Assembly (NCBI GenBank): GCA_902805635.1
Contig: CADCTC010000225.1
Location: 1-35,081 of the forward strand
Origin: an uncultured Chloroflexota bacterium
Lineage (GTDB): Bacteria; Chloroflexota; UBA11872; UBA12225
Direction of reading: 5' to 3'
DNA: 35,081 nt
Under the pieces are notes generated by a model that saw nothing but the letters and a program-made list of their open reading frames with translations, made no database searches and had not been told where the DNA came from. Within the stretch, counting starts at the first letter, position 1. Each line of letters begins with the position of its first letter. Positions 1-7,385 of this stretch are shown one piece after another. The position numbers were made by a program, and so were the translations under genes.

Positions 1-283
1 CCAAGGCATCGCCCAGCAGATCGCCGGAGGGACGGTCCTTCAGCCACGGTGAGGGATGCTGGTGGTCGAGCGTGCTGGGGTAGTGAGAGACGATTCCGCC
101 GGCGTTGAGCAGCCACGTGTTGCAGCCGAAGTCGAGAATGTCCTGGACCACCCGCCCGACGTCCATGCCCGAGTCGACCTCACGGATATTGGTCTGGAAG
201 ATGCGGAAGGGGTGCTTCCACCACTCCGTGGAGGCGGTGGAAGACGCTGGCGAGGCGGCGGCGTGCGCGGCGGTTGCGGTCAC
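1..283 (-). CDS. GHL6-type putative glycosyl hydrolase, N-terminal part (runs off the left edge)
   Basis: An uninterrupted reading frame of 94 codons starts at a GTG (281-283) and continues past base 1, so only the N-terminus is visible. After an Ala/Ser-rich leader of about 20 residues comes WWKHPFRIFQTNIREVD, then a segment containing NTWLLNAGGIVSHYP. From memory this resembles the start of the 'hypothetical glycosyl hydrolase 6' family, cytoplasmic TIM-barrel proteins presumed to act on glycans. The NAGGIV motif also occurs in the broken gene near 17.8-18.0 kb, and a related intact gene lies at 29-31 kb. No good SD precedes the GTG; only a weak GAGAGAG lies upstream. The family call is from recognisable motifs; the substrate is unknown. 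A plus-strand reading frame over the same bases is a shadow. Confidence 0.7.
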   Translation of the reverse strand, partial: MTATAAHAAASPASSTASTEWWKHPFRIFQTNIREVDSGMDVGRVVQDILDFGCNTWLLNAGGIVSHYPSTLDHQHPSPWLKDRPSGDLLGDAL

Positions 284-409
284 GGGAGGCTCTCTCTAAC
301 TACAGGAGTCGTGTGGTGCGAGGCTCCGGCGGTCGTTCGATGCTTGCCGGAGGCTGCCCACCGATTGTGCAGCATGCTCGCGGCGCTGCACATCCCGCCC
401 GCGGCAGGG

Positions 410-415
410 TACGGT
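410..415 (+). promoter_or_regulatory. Candidate -10 hexamer TACGGT, leaderless arrangement
   Basis: TACGGT fits TANNNT and ends 9 nt before the ATG at 425, with no SD between. One of nine such cases in the window. Confidence 0.35.
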
Positions 416-424
416 TATGCCCCG

Positions 425-1897
425 ATGCGGAGTAGCCGCCCTCGACTTGCGCTCATCGCACGTGCCCGCATTGCGGTCAGCTGGGCGCAGACCCACGACC
501 GCTACCAGCTGGCGGCAGCAACGCTGTGCGCCACCAGCCTAGTCGGTCTAGCCGGCTGGTCGCTCTACGCCACTCCACGCGACCGCGGATCGGAGGCGGG
601 TTGGATAGCGGCGCCGCTTGATTTGGTGGCACCACTTGCCGATGAGATGCCTACCCTGGATGACGCAGGCGCACCAATAGCTGACAGCGCCGAAAATCCA
701 GGGGCCGAAGACGCTACTCAGCCCGCGTCGCTCCCTCCAGCCGAGACTGCCGTGGCTGCGGGTGAGCAGGCGGCGACGCGACCCCGCCCCGTCCCGCTGA
801 GGCCGTACGCTGCGCCGGCCGCGTCACGGGCCGGAGAGTGGCCGTTCCCCCCCAGCGTCCAGCGCTGGCGGCCGGTAGTGGAAGTGGAGCTGGCTGCGCT
901 GCGCTCCTGGTGGCGCTACCACCCGGCAGTCACCGTCGAACTGGTGCTCGCCATCATGACCGCCGAGTCCGGTGGCGATGCGCTGGCGCTCAGTACAGCC
1001 GACGCGGTGGGCCTGATGCAGGTCCTCCCTTCCACCTTCGACGAGATGTTGGGGGTACACCCTGGGGCGCGCGCAACGTGGCTATTGGCCCGTTCAGCCG
1101 GTACAGATGCTGGCAACCCTGGAGAGGCAGGTGCGACGCAGGAACTGGCGCCAGTCCCAGACGTGCAACTGCCCGATCCCTTCGATCCGTCGCTGAACGT
1201 ACGTGCAGGCATGCGCTATCTCGCATTGGCGCTATCGCAACACGAAGGCGACGCCGCGTGGGCGCTCGCCGCATATAACGCTGGCGCCAACAAGGCGCTG
1301 CGCGTCAAGGCCGGGGAGAGCGAGCTCTACGACCAGACTCTGAACTACGTGGCCCATGTGCTGGATCTGCGGGATCGAGCGCTTTCCTACAACGGCGTCG
1401 CACCCTCTACGCCGCCTCTGCCCACTGCGGGCCGTGCCACGCCAATCTTGGGTCCGATCGCCGCGCGCACGGCTACCGCGGCGGCCGCAGCCGCAACCAC
1501 CCCCACCGAAACGCCAACACCCGAGCCATCACCCACTGCGACCACAACAGAGACTGCAACCGAGCGCGTGAGTGCGGTTGCCAGCACCACACCCACCACC
1601 GTACCCAGCACCACGCCTATCGCTTCCGGCACGGCGGCACCGGCGTCACCTACTTCATCGCCAATCCCGCTCACACCCGCACCCGCAGGCAACGCCAGCA
1701 CCGCGCCTCGCCAGCCGGCGCCAACAGCAACGCCCACGGCAGCGGTATCGGCGAATGCGTCGCCAACGCGCCCGGGAGGGCCGGCCCCACTGATCTCGCC
1801 CACCTCGACGGCCTCAGCGGCCTCAGCGGCCTCCCCTGTCCCTTCAGCGGGAGCGGGGACCACTCGGGCCCAGCCTACTCAGCGGCGTGGTGAGTAG
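425..1897 (+). CDS. Lytic transglycosylase (SLT domain) with membrane anchor and Pro/Thr/Ala-rich tail
   Basis: Predicted to cleave peptidoglycan between MurNAc and GlcNAc outside the cytoplasmic membrane. The 490-residue protein has a short basic N-terminus, one hydrophobic segment (about residues 29-48), a low-complexity linker, and an SLT/lysozyme-like domain at about 165-330. The domain shows the catalytic Glu in TAESGGD (E181), GLMQVLP and AAYNAG. The last ~150 residues are a Pro/Thr/Ser/Ala-rich tail probably extending into the cell envelope, with short repeated ASAASAAS codons. An insertion of about 45 residues separates the LMQV and YNAG motifs. The ATG at 425 is preferred because TACGGT lies 9 nt upstream, as in other leaderless-looking genes here; the in-frame ATG at 374 is possible. 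A second SLT protein lies at 4.1-5.4 kb on the other strand. Confidence 0.85.
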   Translation: MRSSRPRLALIARARIAVSWAQTHDRYQLAAATLCATSLVGLAGWSLYATPRDRGSEAGWIAAPLDLVAPLADEMPTLDDAGAPIADSAENPGAEDATQPASLPPAETAVAAGEQAATRPRPVPLRPYAAPAASRAGEWPFPPSVQRWRPVVEVELAALRSWWRYHPAVTVELVLAIMTAESGGDALALSTADAVGLMQVLPSTFDEMLGVHPGARATWLLARSAGTDAGNPGEAGATQELAPVPDVQLPDPFDPSLNVRAGMRYLALALSQHEGDAAWALAAYNAGANKALRVKAGESELYDQTLNYVAHVLDLRDRALSYNGVAPSTPPLPTAGRATPILGPIAARTATAAAAAATTPTETPTPEPSPTATTTETATERVSAVASTTPTTVPSTTPIASGTAAPASPTSSPIPLTPAPAGNASTAPRQPAPTATPTAAVSANASPTRPGGPAPLISPTSTASAASAASPVPSAGAGTTRAQPTQRRGE

Positions 1898-1932
1898 CCT
1901 CCTAACGGAGGCACAGTCGGGCTGGCGTGTCG

Positions 1933-2286
1933 TCAAGCAGCGCCGATCGGGACGCCGATATCGGGCGCTAGGTCGAGGGACAGCTCGCCCAAAGCTTCGT
2001 CGAGCAGAGCGGCGTAGCTATGCGCGCCGAGGCGGGCGAAGCACTGGCGGTGATCTTCATCATGATGGCGGTGGGCCAGGTAGAGGTCGAGCAGTGCCTG
2101 GGCAGCGGGGTCGAGTGAGGTGACGCCCCCATCGGACGATGAGGACACACGCGCCGCGTGGCCAAGGTGCGGTGCCCTCCGGCGCAAGGGCTGCCCCGTG
2201 CCGCCAGAGACGATGCGCCGGGACGCCACACCTTGGATTGCCGTGCCTGCCACTCCTGCCACTCCTGCCACCGCGGTCGCGACCAT
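1933..2286 (-). CDS. Hypothetical protein, possible remnant
   Basis: A 117-codon frame whose first half is Ala/Gly/Val-rich and partly encoded by short tandem TGCCACTCC repeats (2241-2270). The second half looks protein-like: LDPAAQALLDLYLAHRH, followed by CFARLGAHSYAALLDEALGEL. This half loosely recalls the C-terminal extension of nitrite/sulfite reductase proteins (an LLxxYLxxR stretch followed by FxRRxG), so it could be a leftover 3' end. That is an impression, not an alignment. No SD is visible, and the N-terminal half may not be translated. The plus-strand frames over it are shadows. Confidence 0.3.
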   Translation of the reverse strand: MVATAVAGVAGVAGTAIQGVASRRIVSGGTGQPLRRRAPHLGHAARVSSSSDGGVTSLDPAAQALLDLYLAHRHHDEDHRQCFARLGAHSYAALLDEALGELSLDLAPDIGVPIGAA

Positions 2287-2549
2287 GACACCAGAATAGG
2301 TGCTGTGGCTGCCGTGGCGGTACGGTCAGGCCGCCCAAGGATTGGGTCGCCGACTTGTGTGCGCCGTACGCCCGACGCGATACGGGGATTGGTGATTCTG
2401 GGCGGGCGACTGGGTGCGAGTGATCCCGATGTGGGCGTGCGCCGTACTAGGCGCCAGACCAGCCTGGACACCGCGATTGCCGGCCTCCGTGAGGGAGCCG
2501 GCCGCGGGCCAGAGCACCATCGTCTGTCACCAAAGGAGCGCTGTTCCAC
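2287..2549 (+). other. Leader region upstream of the helical secreted protein gene
   Basis: I see no convincing gene here. An imperfect GC-rich hairpin lies around 2479-2503 (GCCGGC arms around CTCC/GGAG), and AAAGGAG at 2532-2538 is the SD for the ATG at 2550. No clear -35/-10 pair was found. Confidence 0.4.
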
Positions 2550-3413
2550 ATGGATCCAATGACCCTTTCACCAAAAAGTCTCTCCGCGCGCACGTTCCGG
2601 CGACGGACCGTGGCGGCAACCGGCATCGCGTCGGCAGCGGCCCTGGCGATGCCCTGGACCGCGCTGGCGGCCCCGACAGCGCAGCAGGCAGTGAGCGACG
2701 TCCCCGCAGCGTCACTCAGAACTGCCCTCAACCTGTTGGGGCAGGAGCACGTCTACCTTGCCGGCGCAGCCGTCGCGGCCGCTCTCGGCGGGCGCCAGGC
2801 CGAGTTCGAAGCCGCCGCCGGAGCCACGGACGAGAACTCCAAGGCGCTGGCGGCGGCGGTGGGCACCGTCTACGGCCAGCCGGCCGCGGACCGCTTCCTG
2901 GCGCTCTGGCGCGCCCACATCGGCTTTTTCGTCGACTACACCCAGGGCGCCGCCGCCAACGACCAGGCCAAGAAGCAAAAGGCGGTGGCCGACCTAGACG
3001 GCTACCGGCGCGACATCGACGCCTTCCTCACCGGCGCCAACCCCAACCTGCCGCGCGGCGCGGTCGCCGAGCTCTTCACCCACCACGTCATGCACGTGGC
3101 GGCCACGGCCGACGCGCTGGCAGCGGGCAATGCTGTGGAGGGCTTCCGCCTGCTACGCGAAGCCGCAGGACAGACGCAGCAGATCATGGATCCACTCAGC
3201 TCGGCCATTGCACGCCAGTTCCCGCAGCGCTTCCCTACAGTGGTGGCGGGCGCAGTGGCACTGCCGCGCACAGGCGGCGGGCCGCTCCAGGGTGTTGGGT
3301 CCGCGTGGCTCGCCCCGCTGGCAATCGCCGGCGCGAGTGTGCTGGCGGCCGGTAGCCTGGCGAAGCGCGCACTCTCGAAGCAGCCGGTCCAGGATCCGGC
3401 GCAGGACCAGTAG
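2550..3413 (+). CDS. Tat-exported four-helix-repeat protein with LPxTG-like C-terminal sorting signal
   Basis: 287 residues. The N-terminus carries an Arg cluster (FRRRT, residues 16-20), a hydrophobic stretch and an ALAA cleavage site near residue 40: a Tat- or Sec-type signal peptide. The mature part is two helical repeats, with landmarks LGQEHVYL, a lone WRAHIGFFVDYTQG, and NPNLPRGAVAELF followed by a His-rich HHVMH. Proteins of this build are found in Firmicutes, Actinobacteria and Chloroflexota, often annotated as copper-related; the exact role is not established. The C-terminus reads LPRTGG (238-243), a hydrophobic helix (about 251-269) and a basic tail AKRALSKQ, the order expected of a sortase substrate. 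AAAGGAG at 2532-2538 supports the start. The cupredoxin gene follows 34 bp downstream and is probably co-transcribed, suggesting a shared extracytoplasmic metal or redox role. Confidence 0.75.
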   Translation: MDPMTLSPKSLSARTFRRRTVAATGIASAAALAMPWTALAAPTAQQAVSDVPAASLRTALNLLGQEHVYLAGAAVAAALGGRQAEFEAAAGATDENSKALAAAVGTVYGQPAADRFLALWRAHIGFFVDYTQGAAANDQAKKQKAVADLDGYRRDIDAFLTGANPNLPRGAVAELFTHHVMHVAATADALAAGNAVEGFRLLREAAGQTQQIMDPLSSAIARQFPQRFPTVVAGAVALPRTGGGPLQGVGSAWLAPLAIAGASVLAAGSLAKRALSKQPVQDPAQDQ

Positions 3414-3447
3414 TCGCAGCTACGTGCTAACCAGGAGTTCGACAGCC

Positions 3448-3966
3448 ATGCCATTCACGTTCAACTCGTATGCCCGCGCCGGCGCCGGGGCCGGTGTCGT
3501 GCTCCTGGCAGGATCACTGCTCTGGGGGTCCGCTGCGCCTGCGCCGATGGTACACGCACGGCCGGCACAGCAGGACCATTCATCCCACTCCAGCCATTCC
3601 GGCATGGTGGGAGCAACGGCTGCGCTGCAGGAAGCGCAGCCGTTGCTCCCATTCCCATCATCTGGCGAACCGGTTGCCGCCGAGGCCCCGGTAGTCGCGA
3701 CAGCATCGGTCGCGGCGGAGATCCGGTTCTTCTACTTTGCGCCGGACCCCCTGGTGGTAGCGCCGGGCACGCTAGTCGCATGGACTAACCGCGACGCCAT
3801 TGTTCACTCCGTGACGGCGGGCTCGCCGGACGCGATCGGCGCCTTCGACTCCGGGCTGTTCGATGAGGGACAGAGCTTCTCCCTCCAGTTCACGGAGCCA
3901 GGAGAGTACGCCTACTTCTGCCTCCGGCATCCGTCGATGCAAGGATTGCTGTCCGTCTCAGGGTAG
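3448..3966 (+). CDS. Secreted cupredoxin (plastocyanin/azurin-like, type-1 copper)
   Basis: A 172-residue exported copper protein, probably an electron carrier or copper-binding protein on the outer face of the membrane. Residues 11-30 are a hydrophobic signal or anchor segment. A linker contains a small His/Ser cluster (HSSHSSHS, 44-51) and is followed by a cupredoxin beta-sandwich from about residue 90. The type-1 ligands are visible in the right order: H120 (AIVHSV), then C158, H161 and M164 in YFCLRHPSM. AGGAG at 3433-3437 lies 10 nt before the chosen ATG; a longer upstream frame overlaps the previous gene and is rejected. The codons for linker residues 54-68 contain a perfect 19-bp inverted repeat. 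The gene probably shares an operon with the upstream LPxTG-tailed protein. Confidence 0.88.
   Translation: MPFTFNSYARAGAGAGVVLLAGSLLWGSAAPAPMVHARPAQQDHSSHSSHSGMVGATAALQEAQPLLPFPSSGEPVAAEAPVVATASVAAEIRFFYFAPDPLVVAPGTLVAWTNRDAIVHSVTAGSPDAIGAFDSGLFDEGQSFSLQFTEPGEYAYFCLRHPSMQGLLSVSG
3608..3651 (+). repeat. Perfect 19-bp inverted repeat inside the cupredoxin gene
   Basis: Arms 3608-3626 and 3633-3651 are exact reverse complements around the 6-nt loop GCAGGA. The hairpin sits in the codons of the linker between signal peptide and copper domain. Confidence 0.9.
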
Positions 3967-4063
3967 ACACGGCCCGGTCATGCAGGCTAACGTTGGCCGC
4001 ACGTACCTTTGAGTGCACCTAGGGGCTCGGCTCCCCAACATCCACTTCGAGGCGCGACGATCA

Positions 4064-4105
4064 CGCGACGAAGCCGCCACCCAGCTGGGTGGCGGCTTCG
4101 TCGCG
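4064..4105. terminator. Perfect 42-bp palindrome between convergent genes, probable bidirectional terminator
   Basis: Bases 4064-4084 and 4085-4105 are exact reverse complements with no spacer. The element lies between the 3' end of the cupredoxin gene (3966) and the 3' end of the opposing lytic transglycosylase gene (4139), the usual place for a shared terminator. There is no T-tract on either side, so intrinsic termination is uncertain. Confidence 0.6.
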
Positions 4106-4138
4106 CAGCACGGCGATGTCCAGGCAGTCGAGTCGCGG

Positions 4139-5392
4139 CTACCGGCCGCCGCAGCGCGGGTAGACCTCGGGTGGACGTGCCGGCCGCGCCGCGTCCAGCT
4201 CCCGCAAGAGGCGGACGGCGCCGGGAACGTGCTCTGGGAGCATGCTGGTAGGGACCTGCAGCGTGACGTCCGGCCGGCGGTGCAAGTAGTCGCGGAGTAT
4301 GGCCGGCGCGTATGCTGCCGTCTCGGTGTAGCCGCCGATGGGGGGCACGGCGTAGAGGCCTGCGGCGCGCCAGTAGTGCACCGCCTCGATGCCGGCATTG
4401 TAGGAGGCCAGCGCCCAGTAGAGGTTGCCCTCATGCGCCTGCATCGCCAGCGCCAGGTAGCGCAGACCGGCGCGCGCGTTCGAGCGCACGTCCCACATGG
4501 CGGCGCGATCGACGGCGCACGTGAGCGAGCGGTCGCCGTGCATCATCTCAGCGAAGGTGAACGGCATCACCTGCATCAGCCCCATTGCCCCAGCCCAGCT
4601 GAGAGCGTCCGGGTTGCCGCCACTCTCCTGCCGGATCAGGGCGAGCACCAGATCGTCGTCCAACAGCGAGGCCGGACCATCGAGTCGCCCCTCCTGCCAC
4701 GCCTCGGCCAGCAGCTCGCGCACGAGGGGACGCCAGGCCTCGATCCGCTCGGGGTATGGAGCGGTGGCGCTGCCGGATGGGTGCCACGGCGCACGTGTGC
4801 CTGGGGCGGCCGGATCTGCGGGAACGGCCGAGACGACTGACAATAAGGGAGCGGCAGCCGGCTCCGCGCCGCCGGGGTCCTGGCCACCCGCTGGCTCCAA
4901 GTGCGCGCCGGTCGACTGCGCCGGCCACACCATACGAGGTAGCCGGGACAGCTGAGCCAGCCCTGTCAGGGCGGGAAAACCGCGCGGGAAGGTGGGGGCT
5001 GGGATGCTGGCCGCGAGGCCGAGCGGCACGGGCCACGCCCCCCCGCTGGCGAGCACAAGCTGCGCCGCCAGGACGGTGGAGGCCGAGACTGCCAGCAGTG
5101 TGCGCCTCCGCGTCTCCCAACACCAGTGAGTTGCCAGAGTGGTCAGGGCTAAGAAGGCCAGCGGCGCCGAGACGGCGCGACGGTGTGGCCGTACGGCGGC
5201 GCTCGCGGAGCCAACTGCGAAGGCCGAGGGGGCGGCGGTGAGGGAACGCGGGACAGCGGGCCAGTTGGACCGGCGGGGGTTGAGCCGGTACACGAGCGTG
5301 GCGCAAAGTGCCAGCGCCAGAAGCAGAGGATCCGCACCCCCTAGCGGCGACCGCGTCCACGTGGTTGTCGATTCTTGGCGCAGTATGCGCAC
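4139..5392 (-). CDS. Lytic transglycosylase (SLT domain), membrane-associated
   Basis: Predicted peptidoglycan-cleaving enzyme of 417 residues. The N-terminal half has three hydrophobic stretches (LLLALALCATLVY, LAFLALTTLATHWCW, LLAVSASTVLAAQLVLA), suggesting membrane anchoring, then a Pro/Ala-rich linker. The SLT domain follows with catalytic Glu in IRQESGGNP (E256), MGLMQVMP and ALASYNAG. The GTG at 5390-5392 is chosen because AGGGAGAG (5397-5404) lies 4 nt upstream; a frame opening at a TTG at 5485 has no such support. It is a divergent paralogue of the protein at 425-1897: the catalytic core matches, the flanking parts do not. Convergent with the cupredoxin gene; the palindrome at 4064-4105 separates them. 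Confidence 0.82.
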   Translation of the reverse strand: MRILRQESTTTWTRSPLGGADPLLLALALCATLVYRLNPRRSNWPAVPRSLTAAPSAFAVGSASAAVRPHRRAVSAPLAFLALTTLATHWCWETRRRTLLAVSASTVLAAQLVLASGGAWPVPLGLAASIPAPTFPRGFPALTGLAQLSRLPRMVWPAQSTGAHLEPAGGQDPGGAEPAAAPLLSVVSAVPADPAAPGTRAPWHPSGSATAPYPERIEAWRPLVRELLAEAWQEGRLDGPASLLDDDLVLALIRQESGGNPDALSWAGAMGLMQVMPFTFAEMMHGDRSLTCAVDRAAMWDVRSNARAGLRYLALAMQAHEGNLYWALASYNAGIEAVHYWRAAGLYAVPPIGGYTETAAYAPAILRDYLHRRPDVTLQVPTSMLPEHVPGAVRLLRELDAARPARPPEVYPRCGGR

Positions 5393-5734
5393 GCTGCTCT
5401 CCCTGCGGCCGCGCGGCCGCGTCGCCCTTGCGGTCGGTCTCGCCAGCCGCTGCACAACTCTGGCGCGTGGCTGCCCATGGAACAAGGCCGTAGCCAGATA
5501 GCCATAGCCCGATCCGCCTATGGAACCTCGGGGCCGTGGTGTGCCTCCGTCTCGGGAGGTCGTACTGAGCGGGGACGTGGTGACACGCCGCCGCTCTCAC
5601 CAGCCCTGACAGGTGCGGGCGCGCCATCTGCCGACCGGTCACTCGCGGCGGGTCCCCTGCCTCCGCGGGGCGGCGAGCCGGGGTGGATCGACTAAGCGGG
5701 TCGTTGAGAACTTCCGGTTGACGCGGGAGTGACG
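5393..5734. other. Intergenic region between two minus-strand genes
   Basis: About 340 bp with no convincing gene on either strand; the reading frames here lack family features and starts. No strong terminator stem or promoter pair seen apart from the SD of the transglycosylase gene at 5397-5404. Confidence 0.4.
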
Positions 5735-7127
5735 CTAACTCGCCGCTAGGATCCGGTTCGCCTGCGTTGTGATCTCACGCGCCACCTCGCGTGGAGTCGC
5801 TTTGTTCTCCCACAGCGGCGGGAGCAGCGGGGTGAATACCTCGCGCTCGATCCGGTCCCACAGCGGGAACGTGGGACGGATGTGCAGCGACTGCTGCCCC
5901 GTCTTGGCCACGTTCCGGCTCTTGGGCGCTTCGGACGGGTTCTGCGCCAGCCAGCTATCCAGCACACTCTTGCGCCCGGGGATGCGTACGTCTGCCAGGG
6001 CAAGATGCGTCTCGGCGCTGGTGAGGTGCTGCATCAGCGCCCATGCCTCCTCCTGGTGCGGATAGGATTTCGGCTGATACCAGCCCACGCCGCCACCCGT
6101 AGTCAATCGCTTGCCCTTGCCCGGCGCCCCCTGCGGCGTCACCGCCAGGTCCCACTTCCCCTTGGCCTGGGTCCGCGCCTCGCCGATCCGCGCCACCGGG
6201 AAAATGGCGATCGCTACGTGGTTCTCGAAAAATAGCTGCTGCGCCCCGGTGTTGATCCCCGCATTCCGCAGCTCGTTCAGTGCTGCGGCGTCTGGCGCGA
6301 TGCGGTGCTTGAAGCGCATGTCCTGCATCAACTGCAGCGCCTCCACCACCCGCTCGTCGTCGGCGAGGCACCTCTTGTGGTCCTTGTCGAACAGCTCGGC
6401 TCCATTCCCCCACGCGAACTGGCCGAAGCCTCCGACGAGGGCGGTGTTGAGCCCGAACCCGTACTGCGACGCCCGCACTCCTCCCTCCCACTTCGTCAGC
6501 CGGCGCCCCGCCTCGACGAACTGGTCAAACGTCCATCCGCCCGTTGTCGTCGAGTAGTCGCCAGTGGGCGGCGTGATGCCCTCCTTAGCGAACATGTCCG
6601 TGTTGACCCATAGCGCCTGGTGGAAAAGTCACGGAGCAACGCAAACAGCTTTCCTTTCCAGCGGTAATGGTCCAGTGAGACGGGGATGTAGTCGTTCAGG
6701 TCGTATCTGTCGCGCTTGATGAAGTCATCGAGCGCCACCATCTCCCCCTGGTCGGAGAAGCGCACGCCTTGGGTGCTGTCCATGCTCACCAGGGCGGGCG
6801 GCGTCCCCCCGCAAGCATGGTGGTGAACTTCTCCACCACGTCTCCGGTGGAGAGCACGAACTCGGCCTGTGGTCCCCGCGGATGGACCTGCTTCCACTTC
6901 TCCACCACTTGGTTGACCAGACCCTGCTCGGCCTGGCCACTCGTCTGCAAGAAGGGCACGGTTACGTCGGTCTTCAGGGCGCTGTTCGGCTTGGGCGGTG
7001 CGCCCGCGCTACCTGAACTGCCTGGCGCGCACGCCGCCACCACAAACGCCGGCGCCGCGCCCAGCACGAGACGCCGCCGTCTCCCTGCTACCCGCTTCAG
7101 ATTGACCTTCACTTCACTCTCCGTCAT
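5735..7127 (-). pseudogene. ABC sugar-binding lipoprotein gene broken by two single-base frameshifts
   Basis: Three consecutive frames together encode one extracellular solute-binding protein of family 1 (about 464 residues if repaired). The first (from ATG 7127) holds a basic N-terminus, a hydrophobic stretch and lipobox VAAC, ending at MLAGG. The second resumes with LVSMDSTQGVRFSDQGEMVALDDF and runs to LLRDFS. The third continues with NTDMFAKEGITPP to the natural stop. The first shift lies in a run of six C (6805-6810, plus strand), where a seventh restores the frame. The second is near 6619-6620, where one extra G restores it. Either the gene is dead or both are sequencing or assembly errors in homopolymers. 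The intact protein would bind a sugar outside the membrane for an ABC importer; no permease genes are nearby. It is divergent from a ManD-like dehydratase. Confidence 0.85.
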
Positions 7128-7385
7128 CGTGCGTCATGAGCCCCTCAAGCCACGCCACTGTACCGTCCCCAGACGGTATGGGCCAGATGGGTCGCTCTAG
7201 GTCGCCTGCGTGGATGCCACCCCCCTTGCTCCCCGCGCAGGCGCCGCTCGGCGAGATCGAGCCATTCTCGCGCCGCTGGTACGATCATCGCCGCTGCGCG
7301 ACTACACGCTATGACTACCAGTTCACTGCCCCCCCATTCGGCGCCAGCCTCACTCACCGCGCCGCCGTGGGAGCCCAGTGGTGGC

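Noticed and set aside
1805..1835. Short tandem GCGGCCTCA repeats as a satellite or regulatory array
   Set aside because: Only two to three units, fully explained by the low-complexity ASAASAAS tail of the transglycosylase.
4013..4840. Long plus-strand frame (275 codons) over the second transglycosylase
   Set aside because: It mirrors the minus-strand SLT gene, has no family motifs and a shadow-like composition (His/Arg/Gly-rich).
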